Of a stretch of 64,000 nucleotides of DNA, positions 1-10,535 are shown in pieces. The DNA is from Patiria miniata (lineage: Eukaryota; Echinodermata; Asteroidea; Valvatida; Asterinidae): assembly GCF_015706575.1 (NCBI RefSeq), contig NW_024037048.1, forward strand, positions 11,425,512 to 11,489,511, given 5' to 3'. The translations under genes and the position numbers were made by a program. Position 1 is the stretch's first letter, and each line of letters opens with the position of its first letter. The notes under the pieces are model-generated. The model was not told the DNA's origin. It did no database searches and saw only the letters and a list, made by a program, of their open reading frames with translations.

Positions 1-570
1 ATTAAGCCAATATCACAGTTTCAAAGAAATATTCAACAGAATCTCAGTGGCATGCTGAGTGAAACCCTACATGCAAACATGACTGAATTCATCCGAGAGC
101 TTATAACGTGGACGGAAGAGCGGAAGGGCAGAATAATTTGTACAATTATCAACTCTATGCATGATTTATACAAATTAACCAAGTTAGATAAAACAATTTG
201 ATCTTGAGTAAAGCTGAGTGCATGATCATCCGGTGTGTTAGTATTTGCGTCCTATAACAGTGAGGCTATAGAGTGTTTATTCCGACTATAGTCACACTTT
301 TATCCAACGATGTTTGATGGTTACTGAAATGACGATCACACAATGGCACGGATCGGACAGCGCTGGTTTGGCTGTTAGTTGTAATCGTGCATCAGTATCA
401 TTGTAAAAAAAATGTTGGTGTTCAGTCCTCACGCAACTACACACTTCACAAGCTTACAAGGAAGGGAAACTAAAGCCTACAAACACTCTCGCTGTTCGTT
501 GATTCTAACACTATGTGCAAGAAGACACATTTTGTTTCTGGAAAAAAACATAATTGTTTCAAACACTCAC

Positions 571-645
571 CGAGCGAAGTGTTGTTCTTGCAGTCAGTTC
601 TCTCTTGGGTTGTCGACCGAAAGTGGTGATGATCTCGTCGTTGTA
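571..645 (-). other. Predicted untranslated first exon, left arm
   Basis: On the minus strand the exon ends ACTTCGCTCG at 571 and is followed by the donor GTGAGTGTTT (570-561). A TATA-like CTTATAT (plus-strand spelling) lies at 669-675, about 30 bases upstream of the assumed start. The segment has no ATG, which suits a 5' UTR exon. The same exon, TATA box and donor are kept in the right arm at 37,941-38,047 in opposite orientation, so the pair forms two divergent start sites. The start is inferred from TATA spacing only. The partner coding exons would lie left of the window. Confidence 0.5.
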
Positions 646-668
646 AGGATTGAAACGGCCCACCCTGT

Positions 669-675
669 CTTATAT
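669..675 (-). promoter_or_regulatory. TATA-like box, left arm
   Basis: ATATAAG on the minus strand, conserved with 37,941-37,947 in the right arm. It sits ~30 bases upstream of the predicted exon. Upstream (rising coordinates), TGATTGG and GATTGAC motifs around 725-750 resemble CCAAT elements and are also kept in the right arm near 37,868-37,900. Confidence 0.45.
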
Positions 676-1800
676 CTTGTCATCGATTTCCTGAGCAGTG
701 ACTGACAAACTTGGACCCAGTTTGTGATTGGCCCCTGCGCGCTGTCAATCACACATTTCTGACTCGCTTCATATTGATGAGACGAAAGTTATGTTAATGT
801 CGTTGAGCCTATTATAGTGATATACAGACTGGTGACACTGACACTGAACTTAACCATTGGTTGATACTTAACCATATTGGTTGATACTGTATAGATGTCA
901 GTGACACATGCAAACACGTGATTTGTGATTGACATGCACAACAGCAGACCACTTACTTGTGGTCACCGCCTTGTCACCAACTAACTGTGATTGGTGGATA
1001 GAATAATGACGTACACCGACCGTGATTTACTGGATGATCTTGCAGTTTGCGTTGCATGTAGCTCTCTTCAGTGTTTTTCTGCAACAATCGGGAATCAGAT
1101 CATATTTAGAGGGAGCATACAGTATGAACTAAACAAATCTTTTTAGGAACATTAACGTTCTATAAAATCTGCACGTCAAATTGTTATATTTTTGTTTTTA
1201 GGCATTTTGTTTTACTTAGTTGATTCAGTACATAAAAAGCAATTACTTGCAATGGGCAAAGTTTACATTGTTATCAAAACTTGGCTGATGATTTTAGAAC
1301 GAACTAGCCTGGAAGAAAACACTAAATTGTCCAGTGATTAAGGTCCTAAGGTCTAGTGTCAAGTTATTGTATAAAAATTGAAAGTGGTGATATCTATAAA
1401 GTGCAAACATAAACTCAACTTGCAAACAAACAAATGTATTATATGTCCCCTACAATTCGATGCTTGCAAAAACAACACTGTTTTTTTTAGCGGGAAATAT
1501 GTTTAGCCGTAATTACCGCTTTCACACGGACTTTGAGGACATTCACATTGGTTATGAATCGACCAGGAAAAAACAACATGAACTTCAGTGAACTATGCTG
1601 TTCCTGCATATGCAGGGCACTCAAATGTTGAATCTACGTATACAGTAAGCTTTGATCAGAGTCGACCCAATGATTTTTTTTTTCGAAAAAAATCTTCAAA
1701 TGGAGGTGCTGTTCAGACCGTCGACACTATCGGAGAATTGGTGGCGCTTTTCGCAGACGGTGGCGCAAAAGCGAAATGCTAAGCTTCTCATTTAAAAAGG

Positions 1801-2696
1801 GCACCCGTCCTACGTGCATGTATTCAAATTTGTCAGTTGTTTACATAATTCAGAAGTGGAAGGAACTGGAGGGCAACATAGGAAATAGTCATAGCTTTGG
1901 AAAATTAAGGGATTTTGGCACCACAAAATGATTCAGTTGGACATGTGTTATATATTTCCGTAGGTTTGTAAGTTAAGATCTTTGGGGGGGGGTTACAAAT
2001 GAACAAAACAAAGGGGGAAGGCCTAATTGGAGAAAACCCTGCCACTCGAAGATCACCCCCTAAAATTCAATGGCTACGAAGTCGCAGCCTTGATGACCCT
2101 CCTAATATGTCCAGTCATGCCAGTTGACGTGATATGGTGGCTTTTGCACTGATTTTTCCTGAAACCACAATTGCATGCATGGTAATCTGAGTTAAGGTGA
2201 CACAAAGAAACATGCCCATTTTCCTTTTTTTTGGAGATCAAGCAACACGTTTTGCCATTTAAAATAGGTAATACCTTGTCAGCTTTTAATACAATAATAT
2301 CTCTCTCAATTACTGTTACCCACATTGGGACACTCACAAAGCAGAAAGTCATATCGTTTTTGTTTTCAGCTACGACAGGTGTCCCAATTACAGGCAAGTC
2401 TTGATTCGTTTGTTTTATTTATAAATCTGTATGCTCTTTTGTCTATTTGCAGGGTCTCCAAGGTGGTTGGCAAACCAAACTACAAGCAGCCTTATGAAAG
2501 GTGCTAAGAGGTTGTCCGTAAACAGGAAAATCAACATAAACTGAACGGCTTTGGCTGCAAGAAGTGTGATGCAGTAAGAAGAATACGTAGCAGATTAAAA
2601 CTGTACAAGGTGTTTCAAAGAAAGGAACTCCAAAAGTAAAGGGCTAATGTGCAACAGTTATAAACAAGAACATTATCAAAGTGGCTCCATCCTAAG
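1801..2696. other. No gene recognised
   Basis: AT-rich sequence with a short poly-G run near 1,985-1,992. Short open frames on both strands lack recognisable domains. It has no clear partner in the right arm, so it is an insertion into the left arm or a deletion from the right. Confidence 0.5.
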
Positions 2697-2848
2697 AATA
2701 GTAGGAGCAAGTATTTACCTCTAACTAATAGTAGGAGCAAGCATTTGCCTCTAAGAAATAATAGAAGCAAGCATTTGCCTCTAAGAAATAATAGGAGCGA
2801 GCATTTGCCTCTAAGAAATAATAGGAGCAAGCATTTGCCTTTAAGAAA
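2697..2848. repeat. Minisatellite, ~30 bp unit, about 5 copies
   Basis: Five consecutive near-identical units around AGGAGCAAGCATTTGCCTCT, period about 30-31 bases. The first unit is the most diverged. Overlapping low-complexity open frames on the minus strand are products of the repeat. Confidence 0.85.
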
Positions 2849-3175
2849 TCGGAAATTGTAGGGATGGAAGTAATTTTGCAGGCTATACCTATATAGAATA
2901 TGGATTGGATTAGAACCCGAGTCACCGAGGTGGAAGTTGAGGAATGAACTGTGCCAACCTGACTTTCCTTTGGTGTACGCTCAAATTAAGTAAGATATTT
3001 CGTAGTAATTTGGTGGTTCAATTGTGAATCATGTATATGACCTTTAATTCGTTTCCGCACATTATGATAAGACAATGCCACAGGTATGATTATTTTCATG
3101 TGTATTGGTTATGCCGATTTTCTTCAGACAGTCACTTCATTTTGGCAGTTTTGTCGGTGTTACTTACAATTATAT
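2849..3175. other. No gene recognised
   Basis: AT-rich spacer between the minisatellite and the TIR element at 3,176. I see no RNA gene, domain or repeat pairing here. Confidence 0.4.
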
Positions 3176-3952
3176 CATAGAGCAAGGACCCAAGGAGTTC
3201 GTACTCCAAGACATCAAAAGTAAAATGATGGTCGCCGCGCTCGAAAGCTACAATAGAAAGCACCTGGCGCCAGCTTGCTCAGTTGCTAAACTACGCTAAT
3301 CTCGACACAATAGAGATCCGCGCTCACTAATGCCAAAAAAAGGAGTTTGCATGGCTTCGTAGACAGTACCATGAATGATTTTGAAGTGTTTGTTCGGAGT
3401 TGGCTAATACTGGCTAACAATGTGGTCAACATCACTGAAACAATCATTTCATGAAGAACAAAATGATCTGTTCCTTTAGTGTGAAAACTTGTGAAATTTT
3501 CCAAAAAAAACACATTTCATCAATCATATTTTGCCAATTAAAATGTCTGAAAATACATGAAAACTTATCTGAAAGAAATTCAATTTATCTCCAAATTACA
3601 GGAACAGATAACGCTTTTAAGCACCAACAACTGCACATTGCTAACTTGAGTTCATAACTCACTTCTAACAACTGCGCAGTTGTAAAAACCTATCTTGTCG
3701 TAAAATATAGTTTTTTCAAAAAAGAGCAGCGACGTGACATGACTTATTATGCAGCATATAGGGAGGTTGTTGGTTACCAACTAAAAAGGCGGCGACGATC
3801 ATCGTGTTCAAAGGCCGCTAGCATTCACGCTTTGAATGGTCGAGGCTTGCGGTCACAGTGCTGTAGCTATAGACATTCCCGAGGAAGTAATATGTTAATG
3901 GTCAAAATGTAAATCGCCCAAGAGTTCTGACTCCTTGGGTCCTTGCTCTATG
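3176..3952. mobile_element. Non-autonomous TIR transposon (~777 bp)
   Basis: The ends are inverted copies of each other: CATAGAGCAAGGACCCAAGG at 3,176 and its reverse complement ending at 3,952. The match continues about 30 bases inward. Both ends are flanked by the same seven bases ATTATAT (3,169-3,175 and 3,953-3,959), a good target-site duplication. There is no transposase frame. A 7-bp duplication is compatible with hAT-like or P-like elements; the family is not assigned. Confidence 0.75.
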
Positions 3953-4059
3953 ATTATATTAACGCCGATATTTTCTATATTTTCTCTCATTATCTCAATC
4001 TCAATCCAATAAATCAAACAGTTTTTTTATTGTTTAGGCTGTTATTCTGTATATTTTTG

Positions 4060-4870
4060 TGTCATCGAAGTTGAGACAAATTCGCGCCATATTTTTTGCG
4101 CTTAGGACGCTACATTGTTTTGGTTGTTTTAGATTTATTAATTGACGATTCTCCCCACAGTACAAAGCGTTGTGTCATATATGACGACCAATCACTAGAT
4201 GAAATTTCATTTCAACAAATATTCCTGGAGTTATCGTCTCCAGAACGATTGTGTTGTTTTTGTTCCATGGACGTTGACTTAAATTCGCCTTGTATATTTC
4301 TCACCTAACACGCTACATATTGTTTTGGGTAGATTATTTTCATAAGTTAACAATTCCTCTCAAAATTTAATAGAATTGTTGTATCTGTCACATTTAACAT
4401 AAATGTAAATATCATGCAACAGATATTTGTTGAGTTATTTCTAAAAACCGAGTGTTTTTCTTTTTGGTCACGAAAGTTGCCTAAAAATTGGCAGTTTTTT
4501 TCGCGCTTAACACACTACATTTGTTGGGGTAAATCCATTTATTTTTTTAACAATTCTTCCCCAAATTCGAGATCATTGTAGATTACTTATGATGACCAAT
4601 CACGAGATATAATTTCAATTCTATATACACATGTTTTGTTAGTTATTATTGTCTCAACAAAAGTGTGTTTTTGTTCCATGAAAGTTGAATCAAATTCTCC
4701 TCGTATTTTCCGTGACTGAAACTGTGTAGTGCGCCCTCTTTTGAAACAAATAGTTGTTTGAGTTTAACACAACACATTGTTTTCGTTATATATGTGTGTT
4801 GTTTTTGTGTCATGAAAGTTGACTCAAATTCGCCAGTTGTTTTTTTTGCACTACATTTCCGGGGTACACT
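4060..4870. repeat. Degenerate ~200 bp tandem repeat, left arm
   Basis: A block beginning with a CTACAT...TGTTTTGG-type motif and ending with 'gttgactcaaattcgcc'-type sequence recurs near 4,110, 4,312, 4,514, 4,770 and 4,851. The spacing is about 200 bases, with one longer and one shorter unit. Inverted partners lie at 32,720-33,350 in the right arm. No coding potential. Confidence 0.65.
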
Positions 4871-5400
4871 AATTTTGATATCCCCATATTCGAGAGCATT
4901 GTGTTACCTATGAACGATTGTTCATCATGATTTGTGGAACTAAACTATTTCCATGTTCATGTTTTGTGCCTCGCGGGATTAGTACTCACAATCTCCATAT
5001 ATATGGAGATTGGCATGCGCGTGGCGCCTACTGTGGCTGTGGCTCAAAACGCAAGGGTGCCCGAGAAGTGTGAAGTGAACCTAATTAGGATAGTGACTGG
5101 CCACGATTGATTGTTCAACCATTTTTTAAAGGTGTTTTTATTAACCGTTTAAAACCACCCAGGTGATAGGGTCTTAATCAATAGGAATGAGTAATAAACT
5201 GTCTGAAGTACTTATGAATGTTAGATTAAGCATGATCTTAAAGTGATTGATGGATAAAGGTGAGCTCACATTTTATGCAGAAAACTTCACACAAAAATAC
5301 CTGAATTGAACCGCTTGAATTAAACCCTCTTCTTTCTATTCTGCTGCTGCTGATGCTGCAGCAAACTTGGACAAAATGTGTCCTTTGGGGCTATACATTT
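4310..5400. repeat. Left inner arm of giant inverted duplication
   Basis: Matches 31,700-33,345 in reverse complement. Clear pairs are the segment around 4,735-4,790 with ~32,870-32,920, the segment around 4,975-5,160 with 32,450-32,690, and the segment around 5,230-5,395 with 31,700-31,870. The right copy has about 500 extra bases near 31,890-32,430. A small AATCTCCAT...ATGGAGATT hairpin near 4,990-5,012 is kept in both arms. Confidence 0.88.
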
Positions 5401-5775
5401 CATGGATGTAGTACTATTTTTCGAGTAGCCATATATGGGTAGTGCGAGAAACGCGCTTTTAAATATAAGAACAGGTTTTCCTTTAACAGTGTATTTATTT
5501 ATGTATGTATTTTACATATTTAGACATTAATATGATAGTTGAACAGGGACTGTCTTGGAAATACAAAACCAACCACAAAATAAAATGTCATTAGACGAAG
5601 TGAATAATAGGTACAAGTACGATATAGCTATTAATACCAAAATGAAAACATTAAATAAAAAACAATTGCATTACAGGGACAAGAAAATACAGTTTAAAAA
5701 GATTATCAATTTACGTTCATATGTTAGAAACCAAATAGATAGACTATTTAGACAAGAGAACTCTGAAAGGCAATA

Positions 5776-5990
5776 ACGAGAGACGAAACGACACGAGACA
5801 ACACGACACGAGACCAGACCAGACGAGACAAGAAGAGACGAAACAAGACGAAACGACATGAGACGAGGCGAGACGAGAAAAAAACAAGACGAGACAAGAA
5901 ATACAAAACATACGAGAGAAGAGACAAGAAAAGACAAGACATACAGCAGACGAGACAAGACATGAGACACGACACAACATACAGGAAATA
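5776..5990. repeat. AGACG/AGACC pentamer tract
   Basis: An imperfect array of five-base words (AGACG, AGACC, AGACA, AAACG). It is purine-rich on the plus strand. It generates long leucine/valine/serine open frames on the minus strand that are not genes. It sits at a fixed phase in the ~1.35 kb unit. Confidence 0.85.
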
Positions 5991-6557
5991 AGACAACATT
6001 CTCACTGCACTTCCGGTAACGCCAGAAGTAACGGTCAAAATGCTCTGAATCTAAAATATCGCCAAGAGGCAATGTAAACTGAACACAAATAATGAAAACG
6101 GTACTCCATTTATTGAAAAGTTATAGTTCAAGTAATTATTCAAATTTTGACCTCAAGTTGCTTGTAATTAGATACCCAATGACGTCATGACTACATCAAA
6201 TATTGTTTTACATCTTCGGACAAGCGTTCAGGTTTGTGCCAGGTTTTATTATCATCCCGTATATTGTTTGGAAGAATTTTGGTTTATTCTGGTGTGAGGC
6301 TCATGTCCATCTTTTGAATTCACCTAACTTTGACCCTCTGGTAGCCCAAGAAGTAAAGGACGAGCCATTTCCGTACACGACAAAGACCTTACAAAAGATG
6401 TTGAATAATAGTGTGACGTCATTTTGACATCATCGTTAATTAACTTTTGAACTGAATTAAGAATCCTGTTTATTTCGGCATAGGTTTTGGCAATCAACTC
6501 ACTTGTTTTCCATTCCCCGGCCGCTTTGAGGTTAAAACCTAATAAACAGACTATTCA

Positions 6558-6716
6558 GAGAGACGAGACGACACGAAACAATACCAGACCAGGCCATACC
6601 AGACAAGACCAGACCAGACGAGTCCAGACGAAACGAAACGAGACGAGACCAGACCAGACCAGACCAGACCAGACGAGAAGCGACGAGACAAAACCAGACG
6701 AAACGAAACGAATTTA
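6558..6716. repeat. AGACG/AGACC pentamer tract
   Basis: Second copy of the pentamer tract, in the next diverged unit, again directly before a 'gaacttaaagg'-like junction. Cleaner runs of AGACC occur around 6,645-6,670. Confidence 0.85.
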
Positions 6717-7635
6717 AAGGAGAGAAAACTTAACATTTTCAAAATCGCCATACAATAACCTCCAGTCTGATGACGTCATGATTCAGAAACATCGCAAAGT
6801 CATTTATGGTTGTATAAGGATTAATAAGGGTCAATTTTGTAAATACATGTATTGTTAGGAATGATTTTTAAATTAACATTTTCAACTAACTTTGACCTGC
6901 CGCCACTTGGGGGTGAGGACAGCATTAATATAATGTGTGTGTGTTTGACATTCCTCGGTGATCATTTGCTTAATTTATATAACCGTAGTAAAATGCTTCC
7001 GTTTTCAAGTTACAATCAATTCTCATTGTACTTTCGGTAACACCGGAAATAAAGGTCAACGTTTCGTGTGTCTAGAATCCAAAATATTGCACTGAACGCA
7101 AACAATGAGAACGGTACCCCATTTGCTTGAAAATGTATAGTTCAAAGTACTTACTAGAATTTTTACCTCAATTCGCTTGTAATTAGGTACCCAAATGACA
7201 TCATGACTACATCACACATTGTTTTACATCTTCGGACCAGGATTTAGGTTTGTATCAGGTTCTATTATCATCCCGTAGACCGTTTGGAAGAACTTTCGGT
7301 TTATTCTAGTTTAAGGCTCGTGGCCATCTTTTGAATTCACCTTACTCACCGAGTCATTTCTGAACACGACAAAGACTTTACCAAAAAAAATTCAAAAGTA
7401 GTGTGACGTCATCATTACATCGTAATATATTTAGTTACCAGCAATTTAAGGTCTCAACTTTACAAATACTTTCATCTGAAAGTACCCGGTTCATTCCCCA
7501 TTAGTGATTGCAATCAGCTCAATAGTTTTCCTGTCAGTTCTAGTGAATTGCCTAGACTGTAGCCACGACCAATTCTTTCGTTAGCCTACAGCAAAACTGT
7601 AGTATGCCAATGCAAAGACAAAAAAACGCAGATAA

Positions 7636-7994
7636 GGCCCAAAAAAAAAATTGGTCTCTGGTTAGCGCGCGCGTCGATTTTAATCATGCGCGTCGATTTT
7701 TTTTTTTTCAAAAATGTTCCGCGGTAGCTCCAACAGCGCCCTCTATATCCGCACCTCCTCAATTTTTTTTTACCAAAGAGCAGCAAGGAATGGGAAATTG
7801 CACCAAGGCAAATGATCGAAAGCACCAAGGCAAATTATGGAGGACACCAGTGTACATGAGGACACCAAGAAAGCAAAATAGTACCCCACCTTGTCTGTAC
7901 AATCCAAGCTTGAAGAACAAAAAAAAAAAGCCGCGTGGCCGCGTCAAATCCGGAACTTTGGTCTGACCAGAGACCGAATATTTTTTGGGGGGCC
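7636..7994. mobile_element. Harbinger/PIF-type MITE (copy 1, 359 bp)
   Basis: Starts GGCCCAAAAA and ends TTGGGGGGCC. The terminal inverted repeats continue as ATTGGTCTCTGGT...ACCAGAGACCGAAT. It is flanked by the 3-bp duplication TAA (7,633-7,635 and 7,995-7,997), as expected for PIF/Harbinger (TWA target). The empty site is visible in other copies of the host repeat (GCAGATAA followed by ACGTGTATTT), so the ends are fixed by comparison. Internal GCGCGCGCGTCG and GCCGCGT blocks also occur in the copy at 57,210-57,575. No transposase. Confidence 0.88.
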
Positions 7995-8645
7995 TAAACA
8001 TGTATTTCTGAAAGATGTTAAAGAATTAAGGTACTAGCCATTTCTGTACACGACAAAGACATTACAAACGGTGTTACAAAATAGTGTGACGTCATCATTA
8101 AATCATTATATCAAATTACCAGCGATTTAAGGTCAAAACTTTACAAATAATTTCATCTTTACCTGTTGAACGGGTTAAAGTGCCTTGTTCACTTTGCCAT
8201 TAGTGATTGCAATCACCTCACTAGTTTTCCTGTCATTTCTAGTATATTGCCTAAAGTGTAGCCAAGACCTATTTTTTTTCATTAGCCTAGAGCAAAACTG
8301 TATCGTGCCAATGCAAAAACAAAAAAGGCAGATAAACGTGTATTTGCATTGGCAGAAAATTAATGCTAAAGATTAATATACCGTACAGTCTAGCCAGGAG
8401 CCCTTCTTTCGTTAGCTCAGAGCACAATTTTATTATGCCCATGCAAAGACAAAGGAAAAAAAGAAATACATGTATTTTTAGACTATCAACATATGTTGTA
8501 TTAACTCCAAGGACTTTAGAGGCTCTGCCAAACTCGTGGTAGTCTGTCGATACTGTCCTATTGTACAAAGACACACGATCCAAGAATTCTTTGCCCTTGC
8601 CTCCAAGCTCTTTATTTCTCCCTGTCGGGCGCCTTAATTGTACAT

Positions 8646-8766
8646 CCAATTAATTTGTCCATACTCATTAGCAACTTACATGTACATCCTAAATCATGAT
8701 CATGTCCATCCAATCAATTTGTTCATTATCATTAGCAACTTACATCCTAAATCATGATCACAAATT
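8646..8766. repeat. ~60 bp direct duplication
   Basis: Two adjacent copies of a segment containing ATTAGCAACTTACAT and CCTAAATCATGATCA, spacing about 60 bases. Confidence 0.75.
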
Positions 8767-8924
8767 AGATAGTATATCTCTCATTATAATGCTTGTCAAG
8801 CAAGTAGCTTGTTCTAAACACATATATATAACTGGTCTCGAACTCAAAACGAGAAAACTGAAAACTTGTAAATTCAAGCAACAAACAGGTCTTTACCCCC
8901 AATAGGGGGCTTATTATATATGAA

Positions 8925-9165
8925 CCCATGCAAAACTAGTTCCCCGAGTATTACCCTGGTTATTCCCGGGACTGAGAGAGGTTGGGTCAGCCGCCCCATT
9001 CGGCGGATGCTTACTCCGCCGAGGCCGAGAGCCCCGTGGTCCCCGGGGTCTCGATGCCTCCCCCGGCGTCCCGGGGCACCCCGTGACAAGGCCTGGCGAA
9101 GGTAACTGGTCAACTTTCGTGACCACCTGACCAAGCCCTGGCACAGAGGAAAAAACAGCCCCGCT
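8925..9165. other. GC-rich island with nested hairpins
   Basis: About 240 bases far richer in GC than the surroundings, with CCCGGGACT, CCGCCCCATTCGGCGG and GTCCCCGGGG, which can fold on themselves. Open on both strands in several frames but with no recognised domain. I considered rRNA or snRNA and recognised neither. It may be a fragment of a GC-rich transposon end or a short CpG-rich regulatory segment. Confidence 0.4.
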
Positions 9166-9369
9166 ATATAGAAAACGTACGCAAGGGTTTACTTAACCTA
9201 ATCCTATTACTCAACTTAAATTATCTGGGTTGTTGTAGAAACTAAAGTACATGTCTACGCCACCATTATTCGTCCTTTCTGAATGGCCAACACGTGGAAG
9301 CATTACTCCCATGTTGGTCAACAGTTGTCGTGCCCAAACCAACCTAACTTATATTCCCCCATTGGGGTA

Positions 9370-10275
9370 AATATCAAGCACATCCAACCAACCAATATTC
9401 TAATATCTAAGACCATTGGTAATATTTAGTGTCAAGCGCAAACCAACCAACCAATATTCCCCCTTTCTGGGTCCTGTATGATGTATCAAGCCCAAACCAA
9501 CTAACCAATATTCCAATGTATAGGACCTCGTCAGGGCAATTATGTCAAGCCCAAGCCAACCAGCCAATTTTTCTTCCTTTTTGGTCCTAGTTTGGAAAGG
9601 TATTGATGTATCTAGCCCAAACCAACCAACCAATATTCAACTGAGTAGGACCCATTCGGGAAGATGATGTGTCAACCCCAAGCCAACCAATAAATATTCT
9701 TCCCTATTGGTTCTAGGATAGAATGTAGTCATGTATCAAGCCCAAACCAACCAGCCAACCAATATTCAACTAACTAGGACCCATTCGGGGAAATGATGTG
9801 TCAAGCCCAAACCAACCAACCAATATCATTCCCTCTTGGTCCTAAGATAGAATGTAGTTATGTATCAAGCCCAAACCAAACAACCAATATTCAGCTATCT
9901 ACGGATCGCATTCGGGGAAATGATGTGTCAAGCCCAAACCAACCAACCTTTATTCTTCCCTCTTGGTCCTAAGATAGGATATAGTTGTGTATCAAGCCCA
10001 AACCAACCAACCAATATTCAACATACTACAGCCCCATGCGGGGAAATGATGTGTCAAGCCCCAAACCAACCAACCATTATTCTTTCCGTTTGGTCCTAGT
10101 GTGGAAATGTATTCATGTACATGTACGTGTATCAAGCCCAAACCAACCAACCAACCAACCAATGTTCCACTAACTGGGACCCATTCGGAAAATGATGTGT
10201 CAAGCCCAAACCAACCATTGCAACCATTATTTATACAAAGTAAAATTATGTGTCAAGCCCTAACAAACTGATATC
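9370..10275. repeat. CAAGCCCAAACCAACCAACC minisatellite
   Basis: About 15 copies of a unit beginning TCAAGCCCAAACCAACC. Two alternating spacer types make a dimeric period of ~127 bases (GAAATGATGTGTCAAGCCC near 9,790, 9,917 and 10,043). The frames reading S-P-N-Q-P-T-N and their antisense are by-products. Confidence 0.9.
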
Positions 10276-10535
10276 CAATAACCTTCACGTGCACTTGGTT
10301 ATTGTAAGTTAACTACTTGTATTCCCGTCAACCTCCAACCTTGGGGAGGGCGGGTTGGGTGAGCGTATGAACAGGGAGAAACTTCTTGGAACAAGTGGCC
10401 GATTGTTTACTAGCGGTTGTTCACCCGCTTGTCACGTGACAATTGTGGGCTAGCCAGCGCACGTTTCCACGCTGAGCGCTGGGGATCACCAAGAGTGCGC
10501 ATTCCAAAATTACTACATTTCCAGACAGGCGCATT

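Larger units (their letters stand above)
1..1800. repeat. Left outer arm of giant inverted duplication
   Basis: This stretch reads, with substitutions and small indels, as the reverse complement of 36,485-38,668. Shared landmarks in inverted order include the promoter/exon block at 571-675 (right copy 37,941-38,045), the block around 1,588-1,782 (right copy 36,486-36,692), and the block around 60-300 (right copy ~38,290-38,600). The match is still running at base 1 (compare 1-60 with 38,600-38,668), so the arm continues beyond the window. No intact protein gene is seen; the two short open frames here are also conserved in the other arm, but they are explained by DNA conservation. Confidence 0.9.
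5401..8563 (+). repeat. Diverged edge copies of the ~1.35 kb tandem unit
   Basis: Three decayed copies of the unit that is homogeneous at 17,390-23,940. The phase marker (a CCATTTC(T/C)GTACACGACAAAG-type block) recurs near 6,368, 7,353 and 8,038. Each copy contains the TGACGTCA-rich block and the 'gtttgaggctcatgtcc'-like block. The last copy is interrupted by a Harbinger MITE at 7,636-7,994 and loses most of the following sequence, jumping back to phase zero near 8,025. It stops abruptly at 8,563 where foreign sequence begins. Confidence 0.8.
8564..10535. other. Unidentified ~2 kb insertion in the tandem array
   Basis: Unit sequence stops at 8,563 and resumes at 10,536 at an earlier phase, so roughly 460 bases of unit occur on both sides. 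The insert holds a ~60 bp duplication (8,646-8,766), a GC-rich block (8,925-9,165), a minisatellite (9,370-10,275) and ~260 bases of spacer. No transposase, RT or TIR is seen. Confidence 0.6.

Noticed and set aside
412..705. A 97-codon frame whose C-terminal half is conserved with a 135-codon frame in the right arm (37,911-38,318).
   Set aside because: Conservation follows the DNA of the promoter and exon on the other strand; the N-terminal halves diverge with indels. A peptide is possible but not supported.
5671..6072. Three long overlapping minus-strand open frames (up to 133 codons) rich in Leu, Val, Ser and Cys.
   Set aside because: They are translations of the AGACG/AGACC pentamer tract in three frames; such tracts lack stops by composition.
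6203..6427. A frame ending VKDEPFPYTTKTLQKML that recurs at 29,746-29,961 on the minus strand.
   Set aside because: It is the same unit sequence in the two palindrome halves; no start, domain or codon signal supports a protein.
8925..9165. GC-rich block considered as an rRNA or snRNA fragment.
   Set aside because: No conserved rRNA or U-snRNA motif could be recognised by eye.
9860..10173. Open frames with repeated S-P-N-Q-P-T-N.
   Set aside because: By-product of the CAAGCCCAAACCAACC minisatellite.
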